Part shown: positions 1 to 5,630 of the stretch, one piece after another
Numbering within the stretch: position 1 is the first letter of the stretch
Layout: each line of letters opens with the position of its first letter
Source of the DNA: Bacteroidota bacterium
Lineage (GTDB): Bacteria; Bacteroidota; Bacteroidia; Bacteroidales; UBA4417
Length of the DNA: 7,057 bases
Assembly: GCA_020048595.1 (NCBI GenBank)
Contig: JAIFMH010000310.1
Location: forward strand, 1-7,057
Reading direction: 5' to 3'
Program-made: the position numbers and the translations under genes
Notes under the pieces: model-generated
Told to the model about the DNA's origin: nothing
Databases searched by the model: none
Seen by the model: the letters and a program-made list of their open reading frames with translations, nothing else

Positions 1-329
1 AGCCTGTCGATATGGTTGTATACAAACATAACATCAACTTCAGTTCCTTTGCCTGGTTCAGATTTTATCGTCATACTTCCCCCGGTGCGTTCAGCATTTT
101 GTTTCAGTAAAGGTAATCCAAGTCCGACCTTTCTCGTTGTGCGGGTAGTAAAAAAAGGATCAGTAACGTTTTGCACCATTTCAGCATCCATTCCTTTACC
201 GTTATCTATAAACTTTACCAGGTATTCGTCTTTGCCGGGGACTTCATTAATCTGAAGCTTAACAAGCGTAGCTCCAGCCGTTACTGAGTTTTGAAGTATA
301 TCAAGTATATGAAGTGCCAGATCTTTCAT
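1..329 (-). CDS. GHKL-type ATP-binding protein (histidine-kinase-like), 3' end outside window
   Basis: The reading frame is open to the left edge, with about 110 residues visible. It has the ATP-binding motifs of the HATPase_c fold: an N-box around residues 8-20 (HILDILQNSVTAGA, Asn14), a G1 box DNGKGMD at 42-48, an F-box-like DPFFTT at 57-62 and a G2 stretch RKVGLGLPLL at 66-75. The protein begins almost directly at the N-box, so there is no sensor or DHp phospho-acceptor His domain ahead of the ATPase domain, unlike a normal histidine kinase. I recognise small proteins of this type next to multimeric [FeFe] hydrogenase genes; their substrate is unknown to me. The start ATG overlaps the stop of the PHP gene by one base (TAATG), which implies translational coupling and the same operon. 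It may phosphorylate or sequester a partner, possibly the sensory hydrogenase or DRTGG proteins (inference). Confidence 0.85.
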   Translation of the reverse strand, partial: MKDLALHILDILQNSVTAGATLVKLQINEVPGKDEYLVKFIDNGKGMDAEMVQNVTDPFFTTRTTRKVGLGLPLLKQNAERTGGSMTIKSEPGKGTEVDVMFVYNHIDR

Positions 330-1066
330 TATATAGTTGCTTTTCGTCCAAGTGTACCATACAAAGCCAGAATAACTTCCTGGAAAGTGCGATGTTCCAT
401 TTCAAAGGTAGTAAATGCTTTGCCAATATTTTCCACATAATGTGCATCCGAGTTTCTTATTATTGTCCTTTCAGATTGCTTTCCCAGGTACGGAACAACT
501 GATTGTATCTTGCAATTAGCTGAAATCTCAATCCCATCTATTATAAGATTTGTCGGGAAAAATCCAAGCTGACTGATAATGCTGTAGCTTGGCCTGTCAA
601 TGTGGGCAGGAATAAATATTCCTCCCAACGAATGTACCTTTTGTTCAACCTGCTCTATGGATTGGTCGAGGGCAGAAATCAGCAGATATTCAATTTCATC
701 AATTATCTGTTCGTCTTCATCAACAACAACCTGGTAACCAAATTTTTCAGTATTGTTAGCAATAGGAGGGAGGTGTTCTTCAAGGTAAACCTGGAATTCT
801 GCTAATTGATCATCATTTTCAAAGAACGTAAGACAGTGAACTTCTTCGCGGGTAGTAACTTCGGCTCCCATCAGTACAAATATCCCTGCAGGTTGGGCCA
901 GTTTGCTTATCAGTTTACAATGCCTGGTAGTATTGTGGTCGGTAATTCCAATAATATCAAGACCTTTTTCGAGTGCTTTCTTAATTATATTTGCCGGACT
1001 CATCTCCAGGTCGCCACAGGGAGAAAGTACTGTGTGAATGTGCAAATCAGCCCGGTACTTATTCAT
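329..1066 (-). CDS. PHP-domain metal-dependent phosphoesterase
   Basis: This is a 245-residue PHP-superfamily protein. The metal-binding motifs appear in order: DLHIHT (His9, His11), GITDHNT (Asp43, His44), GAEVTT with Glu69 followed by His77, AHIDR (His155) and SDAH (Asp207, His209). The set looks complete, so an active metallo-phosphoesterase is expected. Family members hydrolyse phosphoesters such as 3',5'-bisphosphonucleotides, nucleic-acid ends or histidinol phosphate; the substrate here cannot be read from sequence. There is no signal peptide or membrane segment, so it should be cytoplasmic. It starts 2 nt after the upstream DRTGG gene's stop and overlaps the next gene by 1 nt, so it belongs to the same transcript. 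In this setting it could remove a phosphate signal made by one of the two ATPase-fold proteins or degrade a nucleotide signal (inference). The motif SPCGDLEMSP after the first HxH is as I remember it in hydrogenase-linked PHP proteins. Confidence 0.9.
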   Translation of the reverse strand: MNKYRADLHIHTVLSPCGDLEMSPANIIKKALEKGLDIIGITDHNTTRHCKLISKLAQPAGIFVLMGAEVTTREEVHCLTFFENDDQLAEFQVYLEEHLPPIANNTEKFGYQVVVDEDEQIIDEIEYLLISALDQSIEQVEQKVHSLGGIFIPAHIDRPSYSIISQLGFFPTNLIIDGIEISANCKIQSVVPYLGKQSERTIIRNSDAHYVENIGKAFTTFEMEHRTFQEVILALYGTLGRKATI

Positions 1067-1068
1067 TT

Positions 1069-1404
1069 CTACTTGCTAAGCATGTTAAACAGTTTTCCGG
1101 TTGTTTCAAAAGCCTGATCATCAGTTCCTAAAACCGGAATTCCTTCTTCTTCAGCCTGTGCAAGCATATCTGCGTCAGGTTCTAATCCTTTAATCAGTAT
1201 TACGGCAGCTAATTCTTTAAGAGAAGCAATTGCTATTACGTTTTTATGCGTTTGTAAAGTAATCCAAACTCTGCCATTCTCAGCGTGTCCCATCACGTCG
1301 CTCAATAAATCCGAAGTGTAGCCACCTGTTATAGGCCGGTTTAAACCCTGGCTCCCGCCGAAAACTTTTAAATTCAGTATTGTTATGATGTCTTTTACCT
1401 GCAT
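1069..1404 (-). CDS. DRTGG-domain protein (second copy in operon)
   Basis: This is a small (111 aa) single-domain protein of the DRTGG family. The signature region is at residues 21-41 (LNRPITGGYTSDLLSDVMGHA), where N-R-P-I-T-G-G stands in for the DRTGG core. The DRTGG fold occurs as a regulatory domain in some phosphotransacetylases and in CBS-domain proteins, where ligand sensing is suspected. I chose Met at 1404 because family members begin with a MxxKDI-type segment, matching the other copy in this operon. The upstream Met at 1443 would add 13 atypical residues and overlap the preceding gene by 29 nt. With the chosen start the gap to the hydrogenase homologue is 10 nt, with no clear Shine-Dalgarno; the gap to the PHP gene is 2 nt. 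It shares the pattern KDI-TILN and SDL-SDV with the protein at 3124-3468, so the two are paralogues. It is likely a cytoplasmic ligand-binding or adaptor protein of the hydrogenase signalling module (inference). Confidence 0.82.
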   Translation of the reverse strand: MQVKDIITILNLKVFGGSQGLNRPITGGYTSDLLSDVMGHAENGRVWITLQTHKNVIAIASLKELAAVILIKGLEPDADMLAQAEEEGIPVLGTDDQAFETTGKLFNMLSK

Positions 1405-1414
1405 ATTAGTTTGC

Positions 1415-2731
1415 TTATTTACTGTTTGAGAAAAACTTATCATTTCCCCAGATGCTTTTTAATATTTCAAGCGATTCGTCTGGTGTGAGTTCACCGGTTT
1501 GTTCCCGGTTCTTCTGAATAAAGATGCATTGCCTGATGTCAGCTTCTCCAAGAGCAATATCATTGGCAAATGCCTGGCAATTAGGTGATCCGCATGCACC
1601 ACAATCCGTAAGTGGAAGGCATTGCAGCATACGGCTCGATTTGTCCATTTTTCGCATCGCTACTTCCATATTCTCATCCAGTTTCATCATGCTGCGGGGA
1701 TTTATGGGTTGGATACTGATCCTTCTTAACAGGTAATCAGTATATGCCTGAATGCTGTTACCAGCAGATATCTCCTCTTTTGCCAACGGAGTATATGATC
1801 TTAACCGCTCAGCAACAAGGAAACGGTTGGCTGAAAGAAGCACCCCACCGGCGCAACTTTCATCACAAGCGCGGAGTTCCAGGAAATCAATATCACCGAT
1901 TTCACCATTTTCAATCTTTTCGAGAAACTCTATAACATTATGGATCTCGTCGATGGCGAGGCTGCGGCCAGGAAAATGCAATGCTTCGCCGTGAGTAAGA
2001 GCCCATTGCCAGGCAGTTTTCGAAAGATGCTTTTTAGGAATAACTGCGGGATGTGTCGACCGGTCATTCCGGATATATTTATACACTTTATTATACAGTG
2101 TATCCATATTGATAACGCCTGTAATCATTGAATAATCCTCGCCAACCGGACTTTTGATTGCCGCTATTTTTGCAGCGCAGGGTGTGATATAGAAAACTCC
2201 GATCTCGGCCGGATTAATTCCCTGGTCAGTTAGTTCCTTTCGACAGTATAATGCGGTAATATCCAAAGGCGGTTTTAACAGAATGATATTCTCAGTAAGT
2301 GCAGGGAATTTAACCTGCACAAGCCTGATAATTGCCGGACAAAAAGAAGAAATTAACGGTTTCTTTTCAGGATGTGATTTTGCATACCTTTTAACTTCTT
2401 CGGCTAATAGATCAACTCCAATTTCAACCTCGTAAATATGCGTAAATCCATTTGCGAGGATAGCTGTATAAATTTGATTTTGCTCTATTTCTTCCGGAAA
2501 CTGACCAAAAAAAACTGCCGGTACCAAAGCAATTCTATATTTGTAGGCTTGTATTCGTTTAAAGTCGTCCTGATCAATAAAAATGGCACTTACAGGGCAA
2601 GCTTTGAAACACTCTCCGCAATCAACACAGCGGTTTTCATAAAGTATAGCTTTCCCATTCCGCACCCTGATAGCTTCGGTAGGGCAAACATTCATGCAGT
2701 GCGAACAGCCGATACATAGCTCGTCACTTAT
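1415..2731 (-). CDS. Sensory-type [FeFe] hydrogenase homologue with N-terminal 2x[4Fe-4S] and C-terminal 4-Cys domain
   Basis: It encodes about 438 aa if translated from the AUA at 2731, or 426 aa from the first AUG at 2695. Numbered from 2731, the domains are: ferredoxin site 1 CIGCSHCMNVCP (Cys6, 9, 12, 16), site 2 (Cys35, 38, 41, 45), an H-cluster domain, and a C-terminal Cx2Cx4Cx16C site (Cys377, 380, 385, 402) as in the Fe-S domain of RnfB and corrinoid Fe-S proteins. The H-cluster motifs diverge from catalytic enzymes: L1 SSFCPAI (canonical TSCCPxW), L2 TPCAAK without the usual Glu, and L3 ELRACDESCAGG without the Gly run. The four cluster-ligand Cys positions (131, 185, 289, 293) remain, but the proton-relay Cys is Phe130. 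This fits the putative sensory [FeFe] hydrogenases (groups C/D); there is no PAS domain. I placed the 5' boundary at 2731 because AUG 2695 would remove three of four ligands of the first cluster. The start is uncertain. Confidence 0.85.
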   Translation of the reverse strand: MSDELCIGCSHCMNVCPTEAIRVRNGKAILYENRCVDCGECFKACPVSAIFIDQDDFKRIQAYKYRIALVPAVFFGQFPEEIEQNQIYTAILANGFTHIYEVEIGVDLLAEEVKRYAKSHPEKKPLISSFCPAIIRLVQVKFPALTENIILLKPPLDITALYCRKELTDQGINPAEIGVFYITPCAAKIAAIKSPVGEDYSMITGVINMDTLYNKVYKYIRNDRSTHPAVIPKKHLSKTAWQWALTHGEALHFPGRSLAIDEIHNVIEFLEKIENGEIGDIDFLELRACDESCAGGVLLSANRFLVAERLRSYTPLAKEEISAGNSIQAYTDYLLRRISIQPINPRSMMKLDENMEVAMRKMDKSSRMLQCLPLTDCGACGSPNCQAFANDIALGEADIRQCIFIQKNREQTGELTPDESLEILKSIWGNDKFFSNSK

Positions 2732-3111
2732 TTAACGCCAACTTCACTTTTTATAATTAGCTCATCGGCATTGTTTTTAATATTCTGCAATCCCATTCCT
2801 GCTCCAAATCCCATTTCACGTACCTTGGCTGATGCTGTCGAAAATCCAGCCTGCATTGCTTTTTCAATATCAGGTATTCCTGGTCCCACATCAATAAGCT
2901 GTATATGAACCCGGCTCGTGTCGATATCACAGATTATTTTACCACCGTTGGCATGAGCTACAATATTTACTTCTCCTTCGTACAGCGATACTACAATACG
3001 TTTAATGATCTGTGGATCAACATTCAGCTGCTTCAGTATTTTTTTTACACTGCTCGAAGCATCACCTGCTTTGGTAAAGTTTCCAGCCTCTATATTGTAT
3101 TCAAATTGCAT
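2728..3111 (-). CDS. RsbW-like ATP-binding protein (anti-sigma regulatory factor / serine kinase type)
   Basis: This 127-residue protein has the GHKL ATPase fold in its anti-sigma/serine-kinase form. The N-box is YEGEVNIVAHA at 44-54 (Glu47, Asn49), the G1 box is DVGPGIPD at 74-81, and the G2 glycine-rich lid is GFGAGMGLQN at 101-110. RsbW and SpoIIAB relatives bind a sigma factor and phosphorylate an anti-anti-sigma protein; neither partner is encoded in the visible window. The C-terminus stops at SEVGVK, right where relatives, as I remember them, continue with a Gly-Thr-rich final strand of roughly ten residues, so this copy is slightly short. It starts 12 nt after the DRTGG gene at 3124, without a clear Shine-Dalgarno. 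Its TAA overlaps the presumed AUA start of the hydrogenase homologue (ATAA), implying coupling. It probably relays the state of the sensory hydrogenase to a target protein (inference). Confidence 0.88.
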   Translation of the reverse strand: MQFEYNIEAGNFTKAGDASSSVKKILKQLNVDPQIIKRIVVSLYEGEVNIVAHANGGKIICDIDTSRVHIQLIDVGPGIPDIEKAMQAGFSTASAKVREMGFGAGMGLQNIKNNADELIIKSEVGVK

Positions 3112-3123
3112 TGTGACGTGAGA

Positions 3124-3468
3124 TTAGTATACAGGATTTATTCCGTTTTGAAACAGTAGCCCGCATGCTTTATACATGGAATAGCTGCATTGCATGATTA
3201 CAATCCTGTTTTCATCGGCCAGTGCAATCATTTCAGGACTGGCTTTTTTATTGCGGACAAGAATGATGTTCTTAATATCCGACATTTCGGAAGTGCGAAT
3301 TGTTTGGATGTTTACAAGTCCTGTTAAAAGTAGTAATTTTTCACTGTCAATGGTAAGTACATCACTCATAAGGTCAGAAGCGAATACAGCCTGAACGTCT
3401 CTGTCCAGTTTGGTATGGCCGCAAATCACTTCAGCATTGAGTATAGTAACTATATCTTTTAATTTCAT
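3124..3468 (-). CDS. DRTGG-domain protein (first gene of the regulatory operon)
   Basis: This 114-residue protein matches the hydrogenase-associated DRTGG-type family. It opens with MKLKDIVTILNAEVICG, and its signature region is LDRDVQAVFASDLMSDVLT at 21-39. The DRTGG core is degenerate (D-R-D-V-Q), whereas the second copy at 1069-1404 keeps a T-G-G. A later segment, LLLLTGLVNIQTIRT at 45-59, also fits relatives I remember from hydrogenase clusters. There is no transmembrane or signal sequence. It is the first gene after the candidate promoter at 3549-3580 and lies 12 nt ahead of the RsbW-like gene. The leader just before ATG is A-rich (AAGAATAAAC) with no clear Shine-Dalgarno, common in Bacteroidota. 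Possible roles are nucleotide or small-ligand sensing or acting as partner for the adjacent ATPase; neither is demonstrated by the sequence. Confidence 0.82.
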   Translation of the reverse strand: MKLKDIVTILNAEVICGHTKLDRDVQAVFASDLMSDVLTIDSEKLLLLTGLVNIQTIRTSEMSDIKNIILVRNKKASPEMIALADENRIVIMQCSYSMYKACGLLFQNGINPVY

Positions 3469-3548
3469 GTTTATTCTTAGCTTTTCTGATGTTAAATTTA
3501 AGTGTATGAGAATGTTACAGATATACAGGTTTCCAAAGTTTCAGGCTG

Positions 3549-3580
3549 CAAAATTATATGTAATTATTCTGTAAAACAAG
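3549..3580 (-). promoter_or_regulatory. Candidate Bacteroidota-type promoter for the regulatory operon
   Basis: On the minus strand TAATTTTG (3556-3549) matches the Bacteroidota -7 consensus TAnnTTTG. CTTG (3580-3577) sits 20 nt upstream and resembles the -33 TTTG element. A start near 3543 would give a leader of about 75 nt to the ATG at 3468. This is a motif match in AT-rich DNA and only as good as the guess that the host is Bacteroidota. Confidence 0.45.
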
Positions 3581-3584
3581 ATAG

Positions 3585-3602
3585 TTGTTAATTTATTCAC
3601 AT
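3585..3602. promoter_or_regulatory. Rex-like operator half of tandem pair (site A)
   Basis: TTGTTAATTTATTCACAT matches the Rex operator form TTGT(T/G)AA-N4-TT(A/C)ACAA at every position except the last base. Rex represses fermentation and hydrogenase genes when NADH is low, so a site beside an NADH-linked hydrogenase makes sense. It lies just upstream of the candidate -33 element, centred near -51. No rex gene is visible in the window. Confidence 0.45.
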
Positions 3603-3619
3603 TGTTATTCAAATAACAA
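3602..3619. promoter_or_regulatory. Rex- or Crp/Fnr-like palindromic operator (site B)
   Basis: TTGTTATTCAAATAACAA is a near-perfect palindrome; with the flanking A at 3601 and T at 3620 it forms two 9-bp arms around a 2-nt centre. It differs from the clostridial-type Rex form TTGTTAA-N4-TTAACAA by one base in each half. Centred near -68 of the candidate promoter, it could also be a Crp/Fnr-family activator site. It abuts site A, with centres 17 bp apart. Confidence 0.45.
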
Positions 3620-3656
3620 TAAATTTATAATTAGTCTTAATAATAGAGGTTTACGT

Positions 3657-3690
3657 ATTCAGGTATGTATATAGGACCATATATCTGAAT
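3657..3690. repeat. Imperfect inverted repeat upstream of the operators
   Basis: Outer arms ATTCAG (3657-3662) and CTGAAT (3685-3690) enclose inner arms TATAT (3668-3672) and ATATA (3679-3683) around AGGACC. The arms are separated by 5 nt on one side and 1 nt on the other. It could be a protein-binding site or a weak RNA hairpin; there is no T-run, so it is not a terminator. Confidence 0.35.
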
Positions 3691-3743
3691 CGAATAATCA
3701 GCGTAATTTTGGCAGACTAACATAGTATGAATCTATTTGTATG

Positions 3744-3780
3744 AAAAAACAAAAGCCGCCCGGAATGGGGGCGGCCTTTG
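3744..3780 (-). terminator. Intrinsic terminator of the hydrogenase operon
   Basis: On the minus strand a 7-bp perfect stem GCCGCCC / GGGCGGC (3775-3769 and 3761-3755) with a 7-nt loop is followed by TTTTGTTTTTT (3754-3744). It begins 18 nt past the hydA stop codon. Reading in the other direction only a short T-stretch follows, so it acts mainly on the minus strand. It separates the catalytic operon from the regulatory operon. Confidence 0.9.
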
Positions 3781-3797
3781 TATGGAATGAAGTTCTG

Positions 3798-5591
3798 TTA
3801 GTATCGTTTACGAACTTTGTAATGTGTATGAAGCAGTTCGTGTGATTTGTGTCCGAGAGGCTGGGTAAGATACTCTTTATATACCTCAATCACTTCCGGA
3901 TTTTCGTGCGACTTGCGGATTGTCTTTCCCATATCTTCGGCATAAATGGCTTCAGCCCTGCGTTTTCTGATTTCTTCTGAAGTTGGAATTGGTTGTCCTC
4001 CGCCACCTATACATCCTCCCGGGCATCCCATTACCTCAACGAAATGGTAGTTGGCTTTTCCTGTTCTGATTAACTCCATAAGTTGTTTCGCATTAGCAAG
4101 CCCATGGGCAACCGCTACTTTGAGCTCGACTCCTTCAAGGAAGTTCCACGCAGGTACTGTGTTTTTAATTTTAATGCTTGCTTCTTTCACACCTTCCATG
4201 CCCCTTACAGGCTGGATATTAAGGTTGGTGAAAGGAACCTCATTCCCGGTAATAATTTCATAAGCGGTGCGAAGAGCAGCTTCCATTACACCACCAGTTG
4301 TTCCAAAAATTACAGCAGCTCCTGATGATTCACCCAGAATGCTGTCATAGATTTCATCTTCAAGTTTATCGAATTCGATACCTGCTTGTTTAATCATCAT
4401 AGCCAGCTCGCGGGTAGTGAGAACATAATCAACATCTTTGAATCCGGAATCGCGCATTTCGGGACGGTTGCACTCAAATTTCTTGGCAGTACATGGCATA
4501 ATTGAAACAACCACCATGTTTTCAGCCTTGATATTTATTTTGTCGGCATAGTATGTTTTAGCAAGGGCACCAAACATCTGCTGCGGCGATTTACATGACG
4601 AGAGATTGTCGATTAATTCAGGATACATATGTTCCTGAAATTTCACCCAACCTGGTGAGCATGATGTCATTACCGGAAGTTTAACAGTCTCATCCTTATC
4701 AACAATTGCTCTTTTTAGCCTGGTTAGCAATTCCGTTCCTTCTTCCATAATCGTTAGATCGGCAGTGAAATCTGTATCTAACACTTTATTGAAACCCATC
4801 TTGCGCAAGGCTGATACCATTTTGCCTGTAACCCTTTTACCAGGTTCAAGTCCTAAATCCTCACCAAGAGCAACGCGGGTAGCCGGGGCGGTTTGAACAA
4901 CTACAAATTTATTCGGATCGTAAATGGCATGCCATACTTCTTCCATGTAATTTCTTTCGTACAAAGCACCGGTCGGGCAGCGGTTAATACATTGCCCGCA
5001 ATTAGTACAAACAACGTCATTAAGCGGTTTATTCAGAAAGGTTGAAATGGTTTGGTGATCACCTTTGTTTATAACAGCTAAAGCACTAACTGACTGTAGT
5101 TCGTCGCAGGTGCGTACGCACCGCTGGCAGCGTATACACTTGCTGGCATCCCTTGAAATGGAAGGTGATGATATATCACGCAGTTTATCTCTGTCCTTAA
5201 CCAGATCAATAAATATGTGATCTCCATAGCGATACTCTGAAGCCAGTTCCTGAAGTTCACAATGCCCGTTTTTAAAACATTTGGTGCAATCGACATTGTG
5301 TTCTGACAATAGCAGTTCAATTATATGTTTACGCGCAATACGTACTTTTTCACTGTTGGTGTTTACTTCCATTCCTTCCGAAACAGGCGTTGCACATGAT
5401 GCTGCCAATAATTTTGCACCTTTTACTTCGACTACACATACCCGGCAATTACCGGCTACGCTTAGGTCGGGATGATTGCAAAGGGTTGGTATTTTGAAAT
5501 TCAGAAGTTTAGCTGCTTCCAGAATGGAGGTGCCTTCTTCCACTTGTATTGACGTGTTATTTATTTTCAGGTTAACCATATATTTACTCAT
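3798..5591 (-). CDS. hydA: [FeFe] hydrogenase catalytic subunit HydA (NAD(P)H-linked type)
   Basis: This 597-aa catalytic subunit interconverts protons and H2 at the H-cluster. The domains in order are: plant-type [2Fe-2S] with Cys38, 49, 52, 66; a His-Cys [4Fe-4S] site (His98, Cys102, 105, 111); two ferredoxin [4Fe-4S] sites (Cys152, 155, 158, 162 and Cys195, 198, 201, 205); the H-cluster domain with L1 TSCSPGW (309-315), L2 MPCTAKKFE (365-373, Cys367) and L3 EVMGCPGGCIGGGGQP (519-534, Cys523 and Cys527); and a small-subunit tail ending SHELLHTHY. Length and architecture fit the HydA/HndD subunit of trimeric or tetrameric enzymes. There is no Tat signal, so it should be cytoplasmic. The start is supported by AGGAG nine bases upstream. 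It follows hydB by 39 nt and is followed by a terminator, so it is the last gene of a hydC-hydB-hydA operon. L1 has Ser where the canonical motif has a second Cys. Confidence 0.97.
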   Translation of the reverse strand: MSKYMVNLKINNTSIQVEEGTSILEAAKLLNFKIPTLCNHPDLSVAGNCRVCVVEVKGAKLLAASCATPVSEGMEVNTNSEKVRIARKHIIELLLSEHNVDCTKCFKNGHCELQELASEYRYGDHIFIDLVKDRDKLRDISSPSISRDASKCIRCQRCVRTCDELQSVSALAVINKGDHQTISTFLNKPLNDVVCTNCGQCINRCPTGALYERNYMEEVWHAIYDPNKFVVVQTAPATRVALGEDLGLEPGKRVTGKMVSALRKMGFNKVLDTDFTADLTIMEEGTELLTRLKRAIVDKDETVKLPVMTSCSPGWVKFQEHMYPELIDNLSSCKSPQQMFGALAKTYYADKINIKAENMVVVSIMPCTAKKFECNRPEMRDSGFKDVDYVLTTRELAMMIKQAGIEFDKLEDEIYDSILGESSGAAVIFGTTGGVMEAALRTAYEIITGNEVPFTNLNIQPVRGMEGVKEASIKIKNTVPAWNFLEGVELKVAVAHGLANAKQLMELIRTGKANYHFVEVMGCPGGCIGGGGQPIPTSEEIRKRRAEAIYAEDMGKTIRKSHENPEVIEVYKEYLTQPLGHKSHELLHTHYKVRKRY

Positions 5592-5600
5592 GGTGTTTTT

Positions 5601-5605
5601 CTCCT
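5601..5605 (-). promoter_or_regulatory. Strong ribosome binding site of hydA
   Basis: AGGAG lies nine bases before the ATG at 5591. It is the only clear, well-placed Shine-Dalgarno in the window, and it favours this start over the in-frame Met four codons downstream. It suggests independent, strong translation of hydA. Confidence 0.7.
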
Positions 5606-5630
5606 ATGTTTTTGGGTTTAAAGAGCTGGA

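Larger units (their letters stand above)
3469..3797. other. Intergenic regulatory region between the hydrogenase and regulatory operons
   Basis: This is a 329-bp AT-rich gap with no credible gene on either strand. Reading along the minus strand it contains, in order, the terminator of hydA, an imperfect inverted repeat, two abutting Rex-like palindromes, a candidate promoter, and a leader of about 75 nt for the DRTGG gene at 3468. The segment at about 3691-3743 shows nothing I can name. Confidence 0.8.

Noticed and set aside
1405..1443. Upstream Met at 1443 as the start of the second DRTGG gene
   Set aside because: It adds 13 residues unlike the family and overlaps the preceding gene by 29 nt; Met at 1404 gives the expected MxxKDI start.
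1752..1994. Plus-strand open frames inside the sensory hydrogenase and hydA genes
   Set aside because: They are antisense to well-supported minus-strand genes, show no family motifs and have no promoter or ribosome binding site.
2728..2736. Programmed -1 frameshift fusing the RsbW-like protein to the sensory hydrogenase
   Set aside because: A -1 shift at GTT AAA TAA would join the frames, but there is no X-XXY-YYZ slippery heptamer and the Lys tRNA would re-pair poorly with TAA. A lost start codon in an ATGA overlap explains the junction more simply.
3698..3889. Short minus-strand frame spanning the end of hydA and its terminator
   Set aside because: It overlaps hydA in another frame and runs through the terminator hairpin; composition is non-coding.
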